Shown piece after piece: positions 8,348 to 15,659 of a DNA stretch of 33,417 nt. The position numbers and the translations under genes were made by a program. The first letter of the stretch is position 1, and each line of letters opens with the position of its first letter. Origin of the DNA: an uncultured Francisella sp. (GTDB lineage Bacteria; Pseudomonadota; Gammaproteobacteria; Burkholderiales; Neisseriaceae); the NCBI GenBank assembly GCA_943914555.1, contig CALUCM010000016.1, forward strand, positions 1-33,417, written 5' to 3'. The notes beneath the pieces were generated by a model. It did no database searches. It was not told the origin of the DNA and saw nothing but the letters and a program-made list of their open reading frames with translations.

Positions 8348-8402
8348 AGAGCTCTAAGGCTCTGGACAAGCAGACACAGTATGGCGCACCGTCGTCTGCT
8401 CC
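8348..8402 (-). promoter_or_regulatory. Double-hairpin leader of rpsO (candidate S15 autoregulatory element)
   Basis: Starting right after the truB stop codon, the minus strand folds as GGAGCAGAC-g-ACGGT / loop GCGCCAT / ACTGT-GTCTGCT-tg-TCC (plus 8364-8402). It is followed without a gap by AGAGC / CTTAGA / GCTCT (plus 8348-8363). The AGGAG ribosome-binding site comes 8 bases later. No T-run follows, so this is not a terminator. rpsO leaders of several bacteria bind S15 through unrelated structures, so the role here is inferred from position. Confidence 0.45.
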
Positions 8403-9302
8403 TTATTTATTTGCTGTCGACAATAACCGTAAGGCTTTAATAGCCTTGGCTTCGGGTAGATACTCCCCCACGCCAATGAAATGCCCGGCTTGATGATAAA
8501 GAGACAACGGAGCTATTCTCTCATAATTCGCGGAAAATTGCACCATTTTCCCTTGTTGAATTGCGTTTGTTTGTTTTTCATTAAAAATAATTTTTGGGAA
8601 ATCGGCTAACATTGCATCACAAGGCAGTAGAGTAGCCATGCGTTGCTGCATTGTTAGAGATGACAATTGCTGATAGGTGTACGTTTGATTGATAGTAAAG
8701 TGCTTGGTTGCAATTCGTCTTAAATCACTTAAATAAGCAAATGTTCCCAAAGAACTGGCTAAATTTTCTGCAAGCGTGCGGATGTATGTACCCTTGCTAC
8801 ATATAATTTTTAGACTGACGAAGGGAAAGGCCATATGTATAATGTCAATATGATGAATGCGAATAATCCTTTTTTTTCGCTTTACTTCAATGCCCTGTAA
8901 AGCGTAATGGTATAGTGGCTTGCCCTTATGCTTGATTGCTGAATACATAGGCGGGATTTGTTCAATTTCTCCTGCAAATTGTTTACAAGCTTGTTGCAAT
9001 GTTTCTTTATCAAATTTTACATCAGCTCGGTCCACAATATTACCTTCTTGATCCCCTGTGCTGGTTGCAATCCCAAAGCAAAGAGTCGCAAGATAGGTTT
9101 TATCGGAATTTAACCCATATTGAACAAATTTAGTTGCCTCTCCAAAACAAAGAGGTAGCAACCCTGTAGCTAAGGGATCAAGGGTGCCAGAATGCCCTGC
9201 CTTTTTAGCCTGAAATAAGTGCATTATTTGACGTAAAGCCTGATGACTAGAGATATTTTTATCTTTATCCAATAACAATATCCCATTAATCGTTTGTTTC
9301 AT
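8403..9302 (-). CDS. truB: tRNA pseudouridine(55) synthase
   Basis: Isomerises U55 of the tRNA T-loop to pseudouridine; 299 aa, usual length. The catalytic Asp is in the motif GHSGTLDPLATGLLP near residues 37-51. Other family blocks are GILLLDKDKNISSHQALR at the N-terminus, QIPPMYSAIKHKGKPLYHYA, and the segment CSKGTYIRTLAENLA. No good Shine-Dalgarno precedes the ATG. The usual upstream partners nusA-infB-rbfA are absent: a lipoprotein gene and a strong terminator stand there instead, so transcription must start close by or read through. Confidence 0.95.
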   Translation of the reverse strand: MKQTINGILLLDKDKNISSHQALRQIMHLFQAKKAGHSGTLDPLATGLLPLCFGEATKFVQYGLNSDKTYLATLCFGIATSTGDQEGNIVDRADVKFDKETLQQACKQFAGEIEQIPPMYSAIKHKGKPLYHYALQGIEVKRKKRIIRIHHIDIIHMAFPFVSLKIICSKGTYIRTLAENLASSLGTFAYLSDLRRIATKHFTINQTYTYQQLSSLTMQQRMATLLPCDAMLADFPKIIFNEKQTNAIQQGKMVQFSANYERIAPLSLYHQAGHFIGVGEYLPEAKAIKALRLLSTANK

Positions 9303-9328
9303 TTATTGTAAAGATAATAACAATAATT

Positions 9329-9361
9329 AAAAAAACAACCACGATAATTGCTATCGTGGTT
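9329..9361 (-). terminator. Rho-independent terminator of the lipoprotein gene
   Basis: A perfect 10-bp stem, AACCACGATA / TATCGTGGTT (plus 9337-9346 and 9352-9361), closes the loop ATTGC (5 bases). On the minus strand it is followed by seven T residues. On the plus strand it is followed by ATTTTT, so it may also work weakly in that direction. It lies 23 bases past the lipoprotein stop codon. Confidence 0.88.
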
Positions 9362-9384
9362 ATTTTTAAGTAAGTACTAAAAAA

Positions 9385-10080
9385 TTAGTGAGCCACTTTT
9401 TCACTTGCTTTTTTAATATTCTCTTTTGCCTTATTAATTTCTCTATTAGCCTCTACTTTTATTTTATCCAAAGCCTTATCTGCTTTATCTAAGCCTTTTT
9501 CTACACTTTTTTTGGCTTTCTCAGCTGTTTTATTGAGAGATTCTTTGGTTTCTTGACCAAGTTCTTGTATTTGTTGTTTTGTTACCTCATTTGACTCAGC
9601 TGCCTTTTCTTTGATGTTCTGTGCTGTGTTTGATACTTTTTGATCTATATTATTTATCGCAGCTTTGCCTTTTTGAGATACTTCAGCTGCTTTTTCTTTC
9701 ACAGCATCACTGTCTTTTTTTATTTCTTGCTTTAAATCTTGTGCAGCTTGATCAATGTTAGCCTGTGCTTGATCTGCTGCTTGATCAACTTTATAGCTGA
9801 TTTTATCACCATCATCATTAAAATCAGCCTTATTAACAGTATCTGCTGCCTGTTTTTGATCAGTTTCTGGTACAGCTGATGAGTTTTGCACTTGCTCATT
9901 TGTATTCATTTGATCGGGAGCTGTTTGAGTGGTAGTGTTGGTGCTATTTTCAGAAAGTGTACTATCATCAGCCGGTATGGCTTCTACTGCTGTAGAAGAA
10001 GTAGTAGGTTGGTTGTCATTGCAAGCAGTTAAGGGAAACAATAAAAATAATAAACTCATGCCTAAAAAAGTTTTTTTCAT
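9385..10080 (-). CDS. Lipoprotein with LEA/apolipoprotein-like amphipathic repeats
   Basis: Unrecognised 231-aa protein. Residues 1-20 form a lipoprotein signal: MKK, a hydrophobic core LGMSLLFLLFPL and the lipobox LTAC, with the Cys acylated after cleavage. A Ser/Thr/Asn/Gln-rich linker follows (about 21-85), then about 140 residues that are almost free of Pro, Gly and aromatics and rich in Ala, Lys, Glu, Asp and Gln. These show 11-residue periodicity, for example KEKAAEVSQKG and KEKAAESNEVT, as in group 3 LEA proteins and apolipoprotein-like helices. The ATG at 10080 is chosen because AAGGAG lies six bases upstream and the signal peptide starts there; the frame is open 15 codons further. 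It is monocistronic with a clear promoter and terminator. Function is unknown; a periplasmic role in envelope stress or membrane-surface protection is a guess. Confidence 0.8.
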   Translation of the reverse strand: MKKTFLGMSLLFLLFPLTACNDNQPTTSSTAVEAIPADDSTLSENSTNTTTQTAPDQMNTNEQVQNSSAVPETDQKQAADTVNKADFNDDGDKISYKVDQAADQAQANIDQAAQDLKQEIKKDSDAVKEKAAEVSQKGKAAINNIDQKVSNTAQNIKEKAAESNEVTKQQIQELGQETKESLNKTAEKAKKSVEKGLDKADKALDKIKVEANREINKAKENIKKASEKVAH

Positions 10081-10110
10081 GTAGGACTCCTTGTTGATCC
10101 AGTTAATACT

Positions 10111-10139
10111 TATATAATTATACAATCCTCTTTTAACAA
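10111..10139 (-). promoter_or_regulatory. Sigma70-type promoter of the lipoprotein gene
   Basis: On the minus strand TTGTTA (plus 10134-10139) and TATATA (plus 10111-10116) are separated by 17 bases, 30 bases before the lipoprotein ATG. An overlapping TATAAT sits at plus 10118-10123 as an alternative -10. Its spacing from the gene and the strong ribosome-binding site fit an independently transcribed, possibly abundant, message. Confidence 0.55.
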
Positions 10140-10196
10140 ATTGTATAACCCTGTAGCTACTTATGTTTTAGCTAAATAAATAAATAAAACTCCTTT

Positions 10197-11276
10197 TTAT
10201 AACATAGACATTGGATAAGACCCAAGCCACTTCATAAAGGCAGCTCGTTTTTTTAAACCTGTTAGCGCCAGTGATACATTTTGTTCCAGAACATGGCCTT
10301 CTATATCTATAAAGAAAAGATATTCCCACAAGCCGCTGTGTGAGGGCCGACTTTCTAGTCTTGTCATTGAGATTTCATAACGAGAAAAAAGTTCCAATAA
10401 TTTATATATTGTTCCTGGTTGATTGGGTACAGATAGTATTAATGAAGTTTTGTCCCGACCAGTAGGCTGAGTTTTTCCATGGCCCAATACTAGAAAGCGC
10501 GTAGTATTTGTTGTTTTGTCTCCAATGTTGCGAGCCAAAATTCCGATTTGATAAATATCAGCGGCAGATTTAGAAGCGATGGCTGCCATATCTTTCATCT
10601 GTTTTATTTGTTTTACTCCCTCTGCGTTACTGGAAACAGGAATCAAATCAGCTTGAGGTAAGTGTCGTTGTAACCACTGACGACATTGAGCCAGTGCTTG
10701 GGGATGGGCCAGAACGCTTTTTACCTCATGCAGATGTTGTGCACATGAGAGTAGTTGGTGGTGCACAGGTAGATCCAGCTCTCCTTGAATCAGAAGGGAA
10801 GTGGTGACCAAACAATCTAGTGTATTACCAACAGCACCTTCAGTTGAGTTTTCTACTGGTGCCACAAGGTAGTCAACACTGCGTTGTTCGCATAATTGAA
10901 AAGCCTCTTCAATAGAAACAGTAGGACGACTTTGTGCAGCTTGTCCAAAATGCATCCTCAGCGCTTCATGGCTAAAAGTACCTTCGGGTCCCAGATAAGC
11001 CACTTGTAGTGGTTTTTCAAGCGCTAAACATTCACTCATGATTTCACGAAATAAGCGCATGATCGAGGTATCACTCAATGGGCCTGGATTATTTTTTTTA
11101 ATTCGGCTAAGTATCATTGCTTCTCTTTCTGGACGATAAATCGTAGTATTGCCTTTTAGTTCGCCGATGGCTTGGGCTGTTTGAGCACGTTGATTTAAAA
11201 GCTCTAAGAGTTGTTTATCGATGCGATCAATAGTTTGCCTATGGGGTTGTAATAAGTCTTCTAAAGTTTTATCCAT
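10197..11276 (-). CDS. pheA: Bifunctional chorismate mutase / prephenate dehydratase
   Basis: Two-step conversion of chorismate to phenylpyruvate for phenylalanine; 359 aa. Domains: AroQ chorismate mutase (about 1-88, helix start IDRIDKQLLELLNQR), prephenate dehydratase (about 92-270; YLGPEGTFSHEA, VAPVENSTEGAV, and the catalytic TRF at 259-261), and a C-terminal ACT domain (about 276-355) with the feedback motif ESRP at 308-311. All catalytic blocks are intact and Phe inhibition is expected from the ACT domain. Its ATG lies 3 bases after the miaA stop, the last gene of a packed run. No leader peptide or attenuator typical of enterobacterial pheA is possible at this position. Confidence 0.96.
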   Translation of the reverse strand: MDKTLEDLLQPHRQTIDRIDKQLLELLNQRAQTAQAIGELKGNTTIYRPEREAMILSRIKKNNPGPLSDTSIMRLFREIMSECLALEKPLQVAYLGPEGTFSHEALRMHFGQAAQSRPTVSIEEAFQLCEQRSVDYLVAPVENSTEGAVGNTLDCLVTTSLLIQGELDLPVHHQLLSCAQHLHEVKSVLAHPQALAQCRQWLQRHLPQADLIPVSSNAEGVKQIKQMKDMAAIASKSAADIYQIGILARNIGDKTTNTTRFLVLGHGKTQPTGRDKTSLILSVPNQPGTIYKLLELFSRYEISMTRLESRPSHSGLWEYLFFIDIEGHVLEQNVSLALTGLKKRAAFMKWLGSYPMSML

Positions 11277-11279
11277 GCC

Positions 11280-12200
11280 TCACTCTTTCAGTTTGCACAT
11301 GATCTGTTGCAGATTATGCTTAAGGTTACCGGGCCTTAATATTTCATCAATAGCTATTTTTCTTAACCAAGTGAGCTGACGTTTGGCCAATTGACATGTA
11401 GCAGTAATTGCTTTATCTATCATCACATCTTTAGATAGCTCACCTGATAAATACTGCCAAACTTGGCGATAACCCACGCAACGCAAAGAAGGGTAATCTA
11501 AATTGAGCATTGGATAACAACTTTTCAGCTGTTTTACTTCATCAATGATACCTTCACGCAACATGCGGTGAAATCGCTGGGCAATGATGGGGTGTAGCTG
11601 AGATTTTTGTGTAGGCATCAGTGCTAAAGTAGGCCAATTACACGAGCTTGTTGTGGGAGTCAAGTGCAATGTACTCATTGGTTTTCCTGTTAGGTAATAA
11701 ACTTCTAAAGCACGTTCGATGCGTTGTGTGTCTGAAGCTGGTAGGCGTTTAGCAGTGAGGGGATCAAGTTGTACCAGCTCTTGATACAGACCACTTAAGC
11801 CAATCGTTCGTTTTTTTTCTGCTAATTGTTGTCTTAATGCTGCATTGGCTGGAGGTAATTTGTTAAGGCCATGAGTGAGAGCATGATAGTACATCATGCT
11901 TCCTCCCACAATCAAAGCCAAGCGACCACGTTGGTTAATTTCTTGAATTAAATCAGTACAGTCTGTAACAAAACGTGCTGCGTCATAGTTTTCTAGTGGT
12001 GAGATAATATCAACCAAATGATGCGGAAGCCTGTTACGTATTTCTTGGCTGGGCTTGGCTGTACCAATATCCATACCACGGTACACCAACGCAGAATCCA
12101 AACTAATCACTTCGCAAGGGTATTCTTTAGAAAATTCTATGGCAAGTTCAGTTTTTCCACTGGCAGTTGGGCCAATTAAAGCCAAAACTCGAACAGACAT
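11280..12200 (-). CDS. miaA: tRNA dimethylallyltransferase
   Basis: Transfers a dimethylallyl group to A37 of tRNAs that read UNN codons, the first step toward ms2i6A; 306 aa. The P-loop GPTASGKT is at residues 10-17, followed by the DSALVYRGMDIGTAKPS motif with the catalytic Asp, and later the RIERALEVYYLTGKP block. The ATG directly follows the mutL TAA with zero spacing, and CGGGGG inside the mutL end may serve as ribosome-binding site. The pair mutL-miaA is widely conserved in gammaproteobacteria. The usual downstream hfq is missing here and pheA takes its place. Confidence 0.96.
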   Translation of the reverse strand: MSVRVLALIGPTASGKTELAIEFSKEYPCEVISLDSALVYRGMDIGTAKPSQEIRNRLPHHLVDIISPLENYDAARFVTDCTDLIQEINQRGRLALIVGGSMMYYHALTHGLNKLPPANAALRQQLAEKKRTIGLSGLYQELVQLDPLTAKRLPASDTQRIERALEVYYLTGKPMSTLHLTPTTSSCNWPTLALMPTQKSQLHPIIAQRFHRMLREGIIDEVKQLKSCYPMLNLDYPSLRCVGYRQVWQYLSGELSKDVMIDKAITATCQLAKRQLTWLRKIAIDEILRPGNLKHNLQQIMCKLKE

Positions 12201-14042
12201 TTAATGCCCCCGTAAAAATAATTGATCAAGTTCACTAAGTTTTAGTTTGATCCAAGTGGGTCGGCCATGATTGCATTGATTCGATTTTACTGTTTTTTCC
12301 ATGTCTCTTAATAAAACATTCATTTCTTGCAGGGTTAACTGCCGACCAGCACGAATTGCACCATGACAAGATGCAGTGGCTAAAAGAGCATTCATTAGTT
12401 CTTGGCTATGCTGGGAACTTCCTGCCAGTTTGAATTCATTCAAAACTGCTGCAATAAGTTCTTTGCTATTACTTTTGATTAATGGTTGTGGTACCGATAA
12501 GATATGAATCAGGTGATGCTCCTCATCAAGACGTAAATGAAAGCCCAATTGTTCAATCATTATCTGGTATTCTTTAGCAAGTGTTATTTCTTCTAAATTA
12601 GTTTCATAAATTTCTGGTAATAATAATTGCTGCGCTGGAATGTTGCCCTGTTCTGTCACTGCGGTTTTCATTTGCTCATAGACCACGCGTTCATGGGCTG
12701 CATGCATGTCAACGATAATCAAGCCATCCTCAGTTGCTGCTAGAATATAAATACCCAGCAATTGTCCTAAAGCATAACCTAAAGGAGGGGGTGTTAGCTC
12801 AGTTGATAAATGCTTGTGTTGATCTTGTTGGCTAAAAGAATGAAGATATGCATCAATTTGCTGTTGTGAGACTTCTTTCTTAGGGGGAGGTGAAATATTT
12901 TTATAAGCATTAGTCATATAGGAAGCGTGTTGTAGACGCCGTTCAGATAAGTGAGATTGGTTTACTACTGATGGGGTTAGATTTTTTTGTTTAGAAGGGC
13001 TGTGCTGGCCAGTTACAGTAAGATGACTGATCGCTTCACCTTGGCTCGCACCAGTATTGTGTGTCAATGTTTGGTTGAGTTTATGATAGATTAGCTGATG
13101 GACACTGTGGCTATCTCTAAATTTAATCTCACTTTTACTGGGATGAATATTGACATCGATTGTCGCAGGATCAATATCAATAAAAAGGACATAAGCTGGG
13201 TTAAGCCCTTGATGCAGGACATCTTGATAAGCTTGTTTGATTGCATGCGAAACAGTTTTATCACGTACTGCTCTTTTATTAACAAATAAAAATTGTTTGT
13301 GAGAGTTAGTGTGCATAAAGGTGGGTTTGGCGATATAGCCATTTAAAGAAATATCGTGATGAGTGACATTGATTGGTAAAGCTGCTTTCATAAAGTCCTC
13401 TCCCACTATAGTAGAAATGCGCTCTTGTTCGCTTTGCTTGGGTAAATTTAATACAGTTTTTTGATTGTGTTTTAAAGTAAAAGCAATTTCGGGGTGAGTT
13501 AATGACAACCTATCAATGATATCCCGGGCGTGTGCATATTCAGTAGCAGCACTTTTCATAAATTTCTTTCGTGCCGGCACATTAAAATAAATGTCATTAA
13601 TTTCCACTGTTGTTCCATCGGGGTGTGATGCAACTGAAACGTCACTTAACTGGCCATTTAGGCTACTAATAGAATAAGCATAAGTGGCTGATGATGTTTT
13701 GCTAATCAATTTGCAACGGCTAATCGAAGCCATGCTGGCTAAGCCTTCACCCCTAAAACCTAAACTGGCAAGATGCTCAATATCATTAAATGAGGTAATT
13801 TTGCTGGTAGCATGACGTTCCAGGGCAAGAGGTAAATCTTCTTTAGGGATGCCACAACCATTATCCACCACTTTGATCAGTTTTGTTCCGCCTAACATCA
13901 ATTCAATGCGAATAATATCGGCACCAGCATCAATACTGTTTTCTAAAAGTTCCTTTAAAGCATTAGCTGGTCGTTCGATTACTTCACCAGCAGCAATTTG
14001 GTTAACCACATGATCAGGTAGTCGCTTAATTGGTTTCATCAT
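12201..14042 (-). CDS. mutL: DNA mismatch repair protein MutL
   Basis: GHKL ATPase linking MutS to strand incision; 613 aa. N-terminal motifs: ELLENSIDAGAD, DNGCGI and GFRGEGLASM (usually GFRGEALASI). A disordered linker spans roughly residues 335-415, then the C-terminal dimerisation/endonuclease domain. The latter holds D-M-H-A-A-H-E-R-V-V-Y-E from residue 445, which fits the DxHA(x)2E(x)4E nuclease motif, plus CHGAIRAGR, CNHGRPTW and a terminal FLR, all typical of nuclease-active MutL. E. coli MutL lacks these and relies on MutH. The start overlaps the dedA stop as ATGATGA; ATG 14039 is an alternative. Confidence 0.96.
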   Translation of the reverse strand: MMKPIKRLPDHVVNQIAAGEVIERPANALKELLENSIDAGADIIRIELMLGGTKLIKVVDNGCGIPKEDLPLALERHATSKITSFNDIEHLASLGFRGEGLASMASISRCKLISKTSSATYAYSISSLNGQLSDVSVASHPDGTTVEINDIYFNVPARKKFMKSAATEYAHARDIIDRLSLTHPEIAFTLKHNQKTVLNLPKQSEQERISTIVGEDFMKAALPINVTHHDISLNGYIAKPTFMHTNSHKQFLFVNKRAVRDKTVSHAIKQAYQDVLHQGLNPAYVLFIDIDPATIDVNIHPSKSEIKFRDSHSVHQLIYHKLNQTLTHNTGASQGEAISHLTVTGQHSPSKQKNLTPSVVNQSHLSERRLQHASYMTNAYKNISPPPKKEVSQQQIDAYLHSFSQQDQHKHLSTELTPPPLGYALGQLLGIYILAATEDGLIIVDMHAAHERVVYEQMKTAVTEQGNIPAQQLLLPEIYETNLEEITLAKEYQIMIEQLGFHLRLDEEHHLIHILSVPQPLIKSNSKELIAAVLNEFKLAGSSQHSQELMNALLATASCHGAIRAGRQLTLQEMNVLLRDMEKTVKSNQCNHGRPTWIKLKLSELDQLFLRGH

Positions 14043-14665
14043 TCTGATTTCTTAGTAAAGTAGGTAATCCCTATGGGTAGGAGGGATACGATGATAATGA
14101 AAAGTAACAGTACACTCAAGTGGTGCTTTATTAAGGGCACTTGACCCAAAAAATAGCCTGCGAGTCCAAAGATAGTAATCCATAAAAGTGCACCGAGAAT
14201 ATTGTATGTACTAAAACGCAATATAGGCATTTTCCCCATACCAGCGACAAATGGAGCAAAGGAACGAATGATTGGGATAAAGCGGGCAAGAACAATAGTT
14301 TTTCCCCCATGACGCTGATAAAAAATTTCAGCAGAATGCAGATAAGATCGTTTGAAGAATTTTGAATGAGGATCGGCAAAGAGAACTTTACCTAGATATT
14401 TGCCTATAGTGTAGTTAACAAAATCTCCTAATACGGCAGCTATTGTTAATAGTACAAATAGATACCAAGGATTAAGCATAGATACACTGGCAGCAATGCT
14501 AAATAAAGCAAATATTAAAGAATCACCTGGTAAAAAAGGAATAAAAGCCAACCCTGTTTGACAAAACATCACTACAAAGGCGATGGCATATATCCATGAG
14601 TCGTATTGGTATAATAGAATCAGTAAATATTTATCAAGATGTAAAACAAATGTGATTAAGTCCAT
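14039..14665 (-). CDS. dedA: DedA-family membrane protein
   Basis: Polytopic inner-membrane protein of the DedA/VTT superfamily, whose members flip or recycle lipid carriers such as undecaprenyl phosphate and support membrane homeostasis; 208 aa. Visible blocks are FIPFLPGDSLIF with the conserved Asp, GDFVNYTIGKYLGK, FYQRHGGKTIVLARFIPIIRS with the two conserved Arg, then FAPFVAGMGKM and GALLWITIFGLAGY. The resemblance is closest to E. coli DedA itself. The position usually held by a membrane Glu (CETG in E. coli DedA) is Gln36 here (CQTG). The gene starts 22 bases after secF and overlaps mutL by four bases. The specific substrate is unknown. Confidence 0.9.
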   Translation of the reverse strand: MDLITFVLHLDKYLLILLYQYDSWIYAIAFVVMFCQTGLAFIPFLPGDSLIFALFSIAASVSMLNPWYLFVLLTIAAVLGDFVNYTIGKYLGKVLFADPHSKFFKRSYLHSAEIFYQRHGGKTIVLARFIPIIRSFAPFVAGMGKMPILRFSTYNILGALLWITIFGLAGYFLGQVPLIKHHLSVLLLFIIIVSLLPIGITYFTKKSE

Positions 14666-14687
14666 TGCATTGCAAAGAGATTATCTA

Positions 14688-15623
14688 CTAAACTACAATC
14701 TCTTCTTTTTTTATATTTTTTTTGGTCAAAGTTTCACGAGTCAGTCCGAAAAATATGAGTAAGGGACTACCAACGAAAATGGAAGAATATATACCAAATA
14801 AAATACCAATGGTTAAAGCCGTGGAAAAACCATGTAATGCTTCTCCACCAAAAAAGAACATGGAGAGAACCATTGCTTGAGTTGAACCATGAGTAATGAT
14901 GGTACGACTCATAGTATCTGTAATTGCACTATCAATGATTTGCGGTATGGTTTTATTGCGCATTTGCGGTTTTCTAAAATTTTCACGAATTCGATCGAAA
15001 ATCACTACGGCTTCATTGACTGAATAACCAAGTACTGCTAGAACTGCTGCCAATACTGTGAGAGAGAATTCCCATTGGAAAAAGGCAAAACAACCTAAAA
15101 TGACCACAACATCATGTGTATTGGCAAGTACAGCAGCTAGAGCAAAACGCCACTCAAATCGAAAGGCTAAATAGATGATAATACCAATGCATACCATCAA
15201 AAGAGCCAATAAGCCATTGCTTAGCAATTCTTTTCCTACTTGCGGACCAACAAATTCAGTCTGTTTGATTTGCATATTAGGGTCCAGTGTTTTCAGTTGA
15301 TTAGATGCTAAATTTGCCAAAGTCTCAGGTTTTCTATTAGCAGAATTCTGTAGACGAATTAGAATATTGCGAGAACTGCCAAGAGATTGTACTTGGGTAG
15401 AGCCCAGCTTTAATTGATCAATTTTTTGGCGCACATCACTTAGTTCCACTGGATGAGAAAACTGGGTTTCTATCAAAGTCCCCCCGGTAAACTCAACGGA
15501 AAGATTTAGTTTATAGTAAATCAGACAAAACACAGAAAACAGAAAAATCATTAGGGATAAAATAGTGGTAATTTTGCCATATCTCATGAAGGGGATATCG
15601 TGATTCAGTCTAAACAATTGCAT
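14688..15623 (-). CDS. secF: Protein translocase subunit SecF
   Basis: Inner-membrane RND-family partner of SecD that uses the proton-motive force to help protein export through SecYEG; 311 aa. A first transmembrane segment lies at about 18-36, then the periplasmic P1-like domain starting EFTGGTLIE, then five more transmembrane segments in the C-terminal half with the conserved VLGYSVNEAVVIFDRIREN and a terminal cytosolic tail. AAAGGA precedes the ATG by ten bases. It follows secD after 36 bases, in the standard yajC-secD-secF order. Confidence 0.96.
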   Translation of the reverse strand: MQLFRLNHDIPFMRYGKITTILSLMIFLFSVFCLIYYKLNLSVEFTGGTLIETQFSHPVELSDVRQKIDQLKLGSTQVQSLGSSRNILIRLQNSANRKPETLANLASNQLKTLDPNMQIKQTEFVGPQVGKELLSNGLLALLMVCIGIIIYLAFRFEWRFALAAVLANTHDVVVILGCFAFFQWEFSLTVLAAVLAVLGYSVNEAVVIFDRIRENFRKPQMRNKTIPQIIDSAITDTMSRTIITHGSTQAMVLSMFFFGGEALHGFSTALTIGILFGIYSSIFVGSPLLIFFGLTRETLTKKNIKKEEIVV

Positions 15624-15659
15624 AGCGTTTATATCCTTTAGATTAAAGAACTTTTTAGT

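Noticed and set aside
9790..9830. Calcium-binding EF-hand-like DFNDDGDKI in the lipoprotein
   Set aside because: It matches the first six loop positions, but the hydrophobic residue is shifted by one and position 12 is Lys instead of Glu, so binding is unlikely.
13098..13289. Plus-strand open frame opposite mutL
   Set aside because: It is antisense to the conserved MutL N-terminal half, with no start signal or family resemblance.
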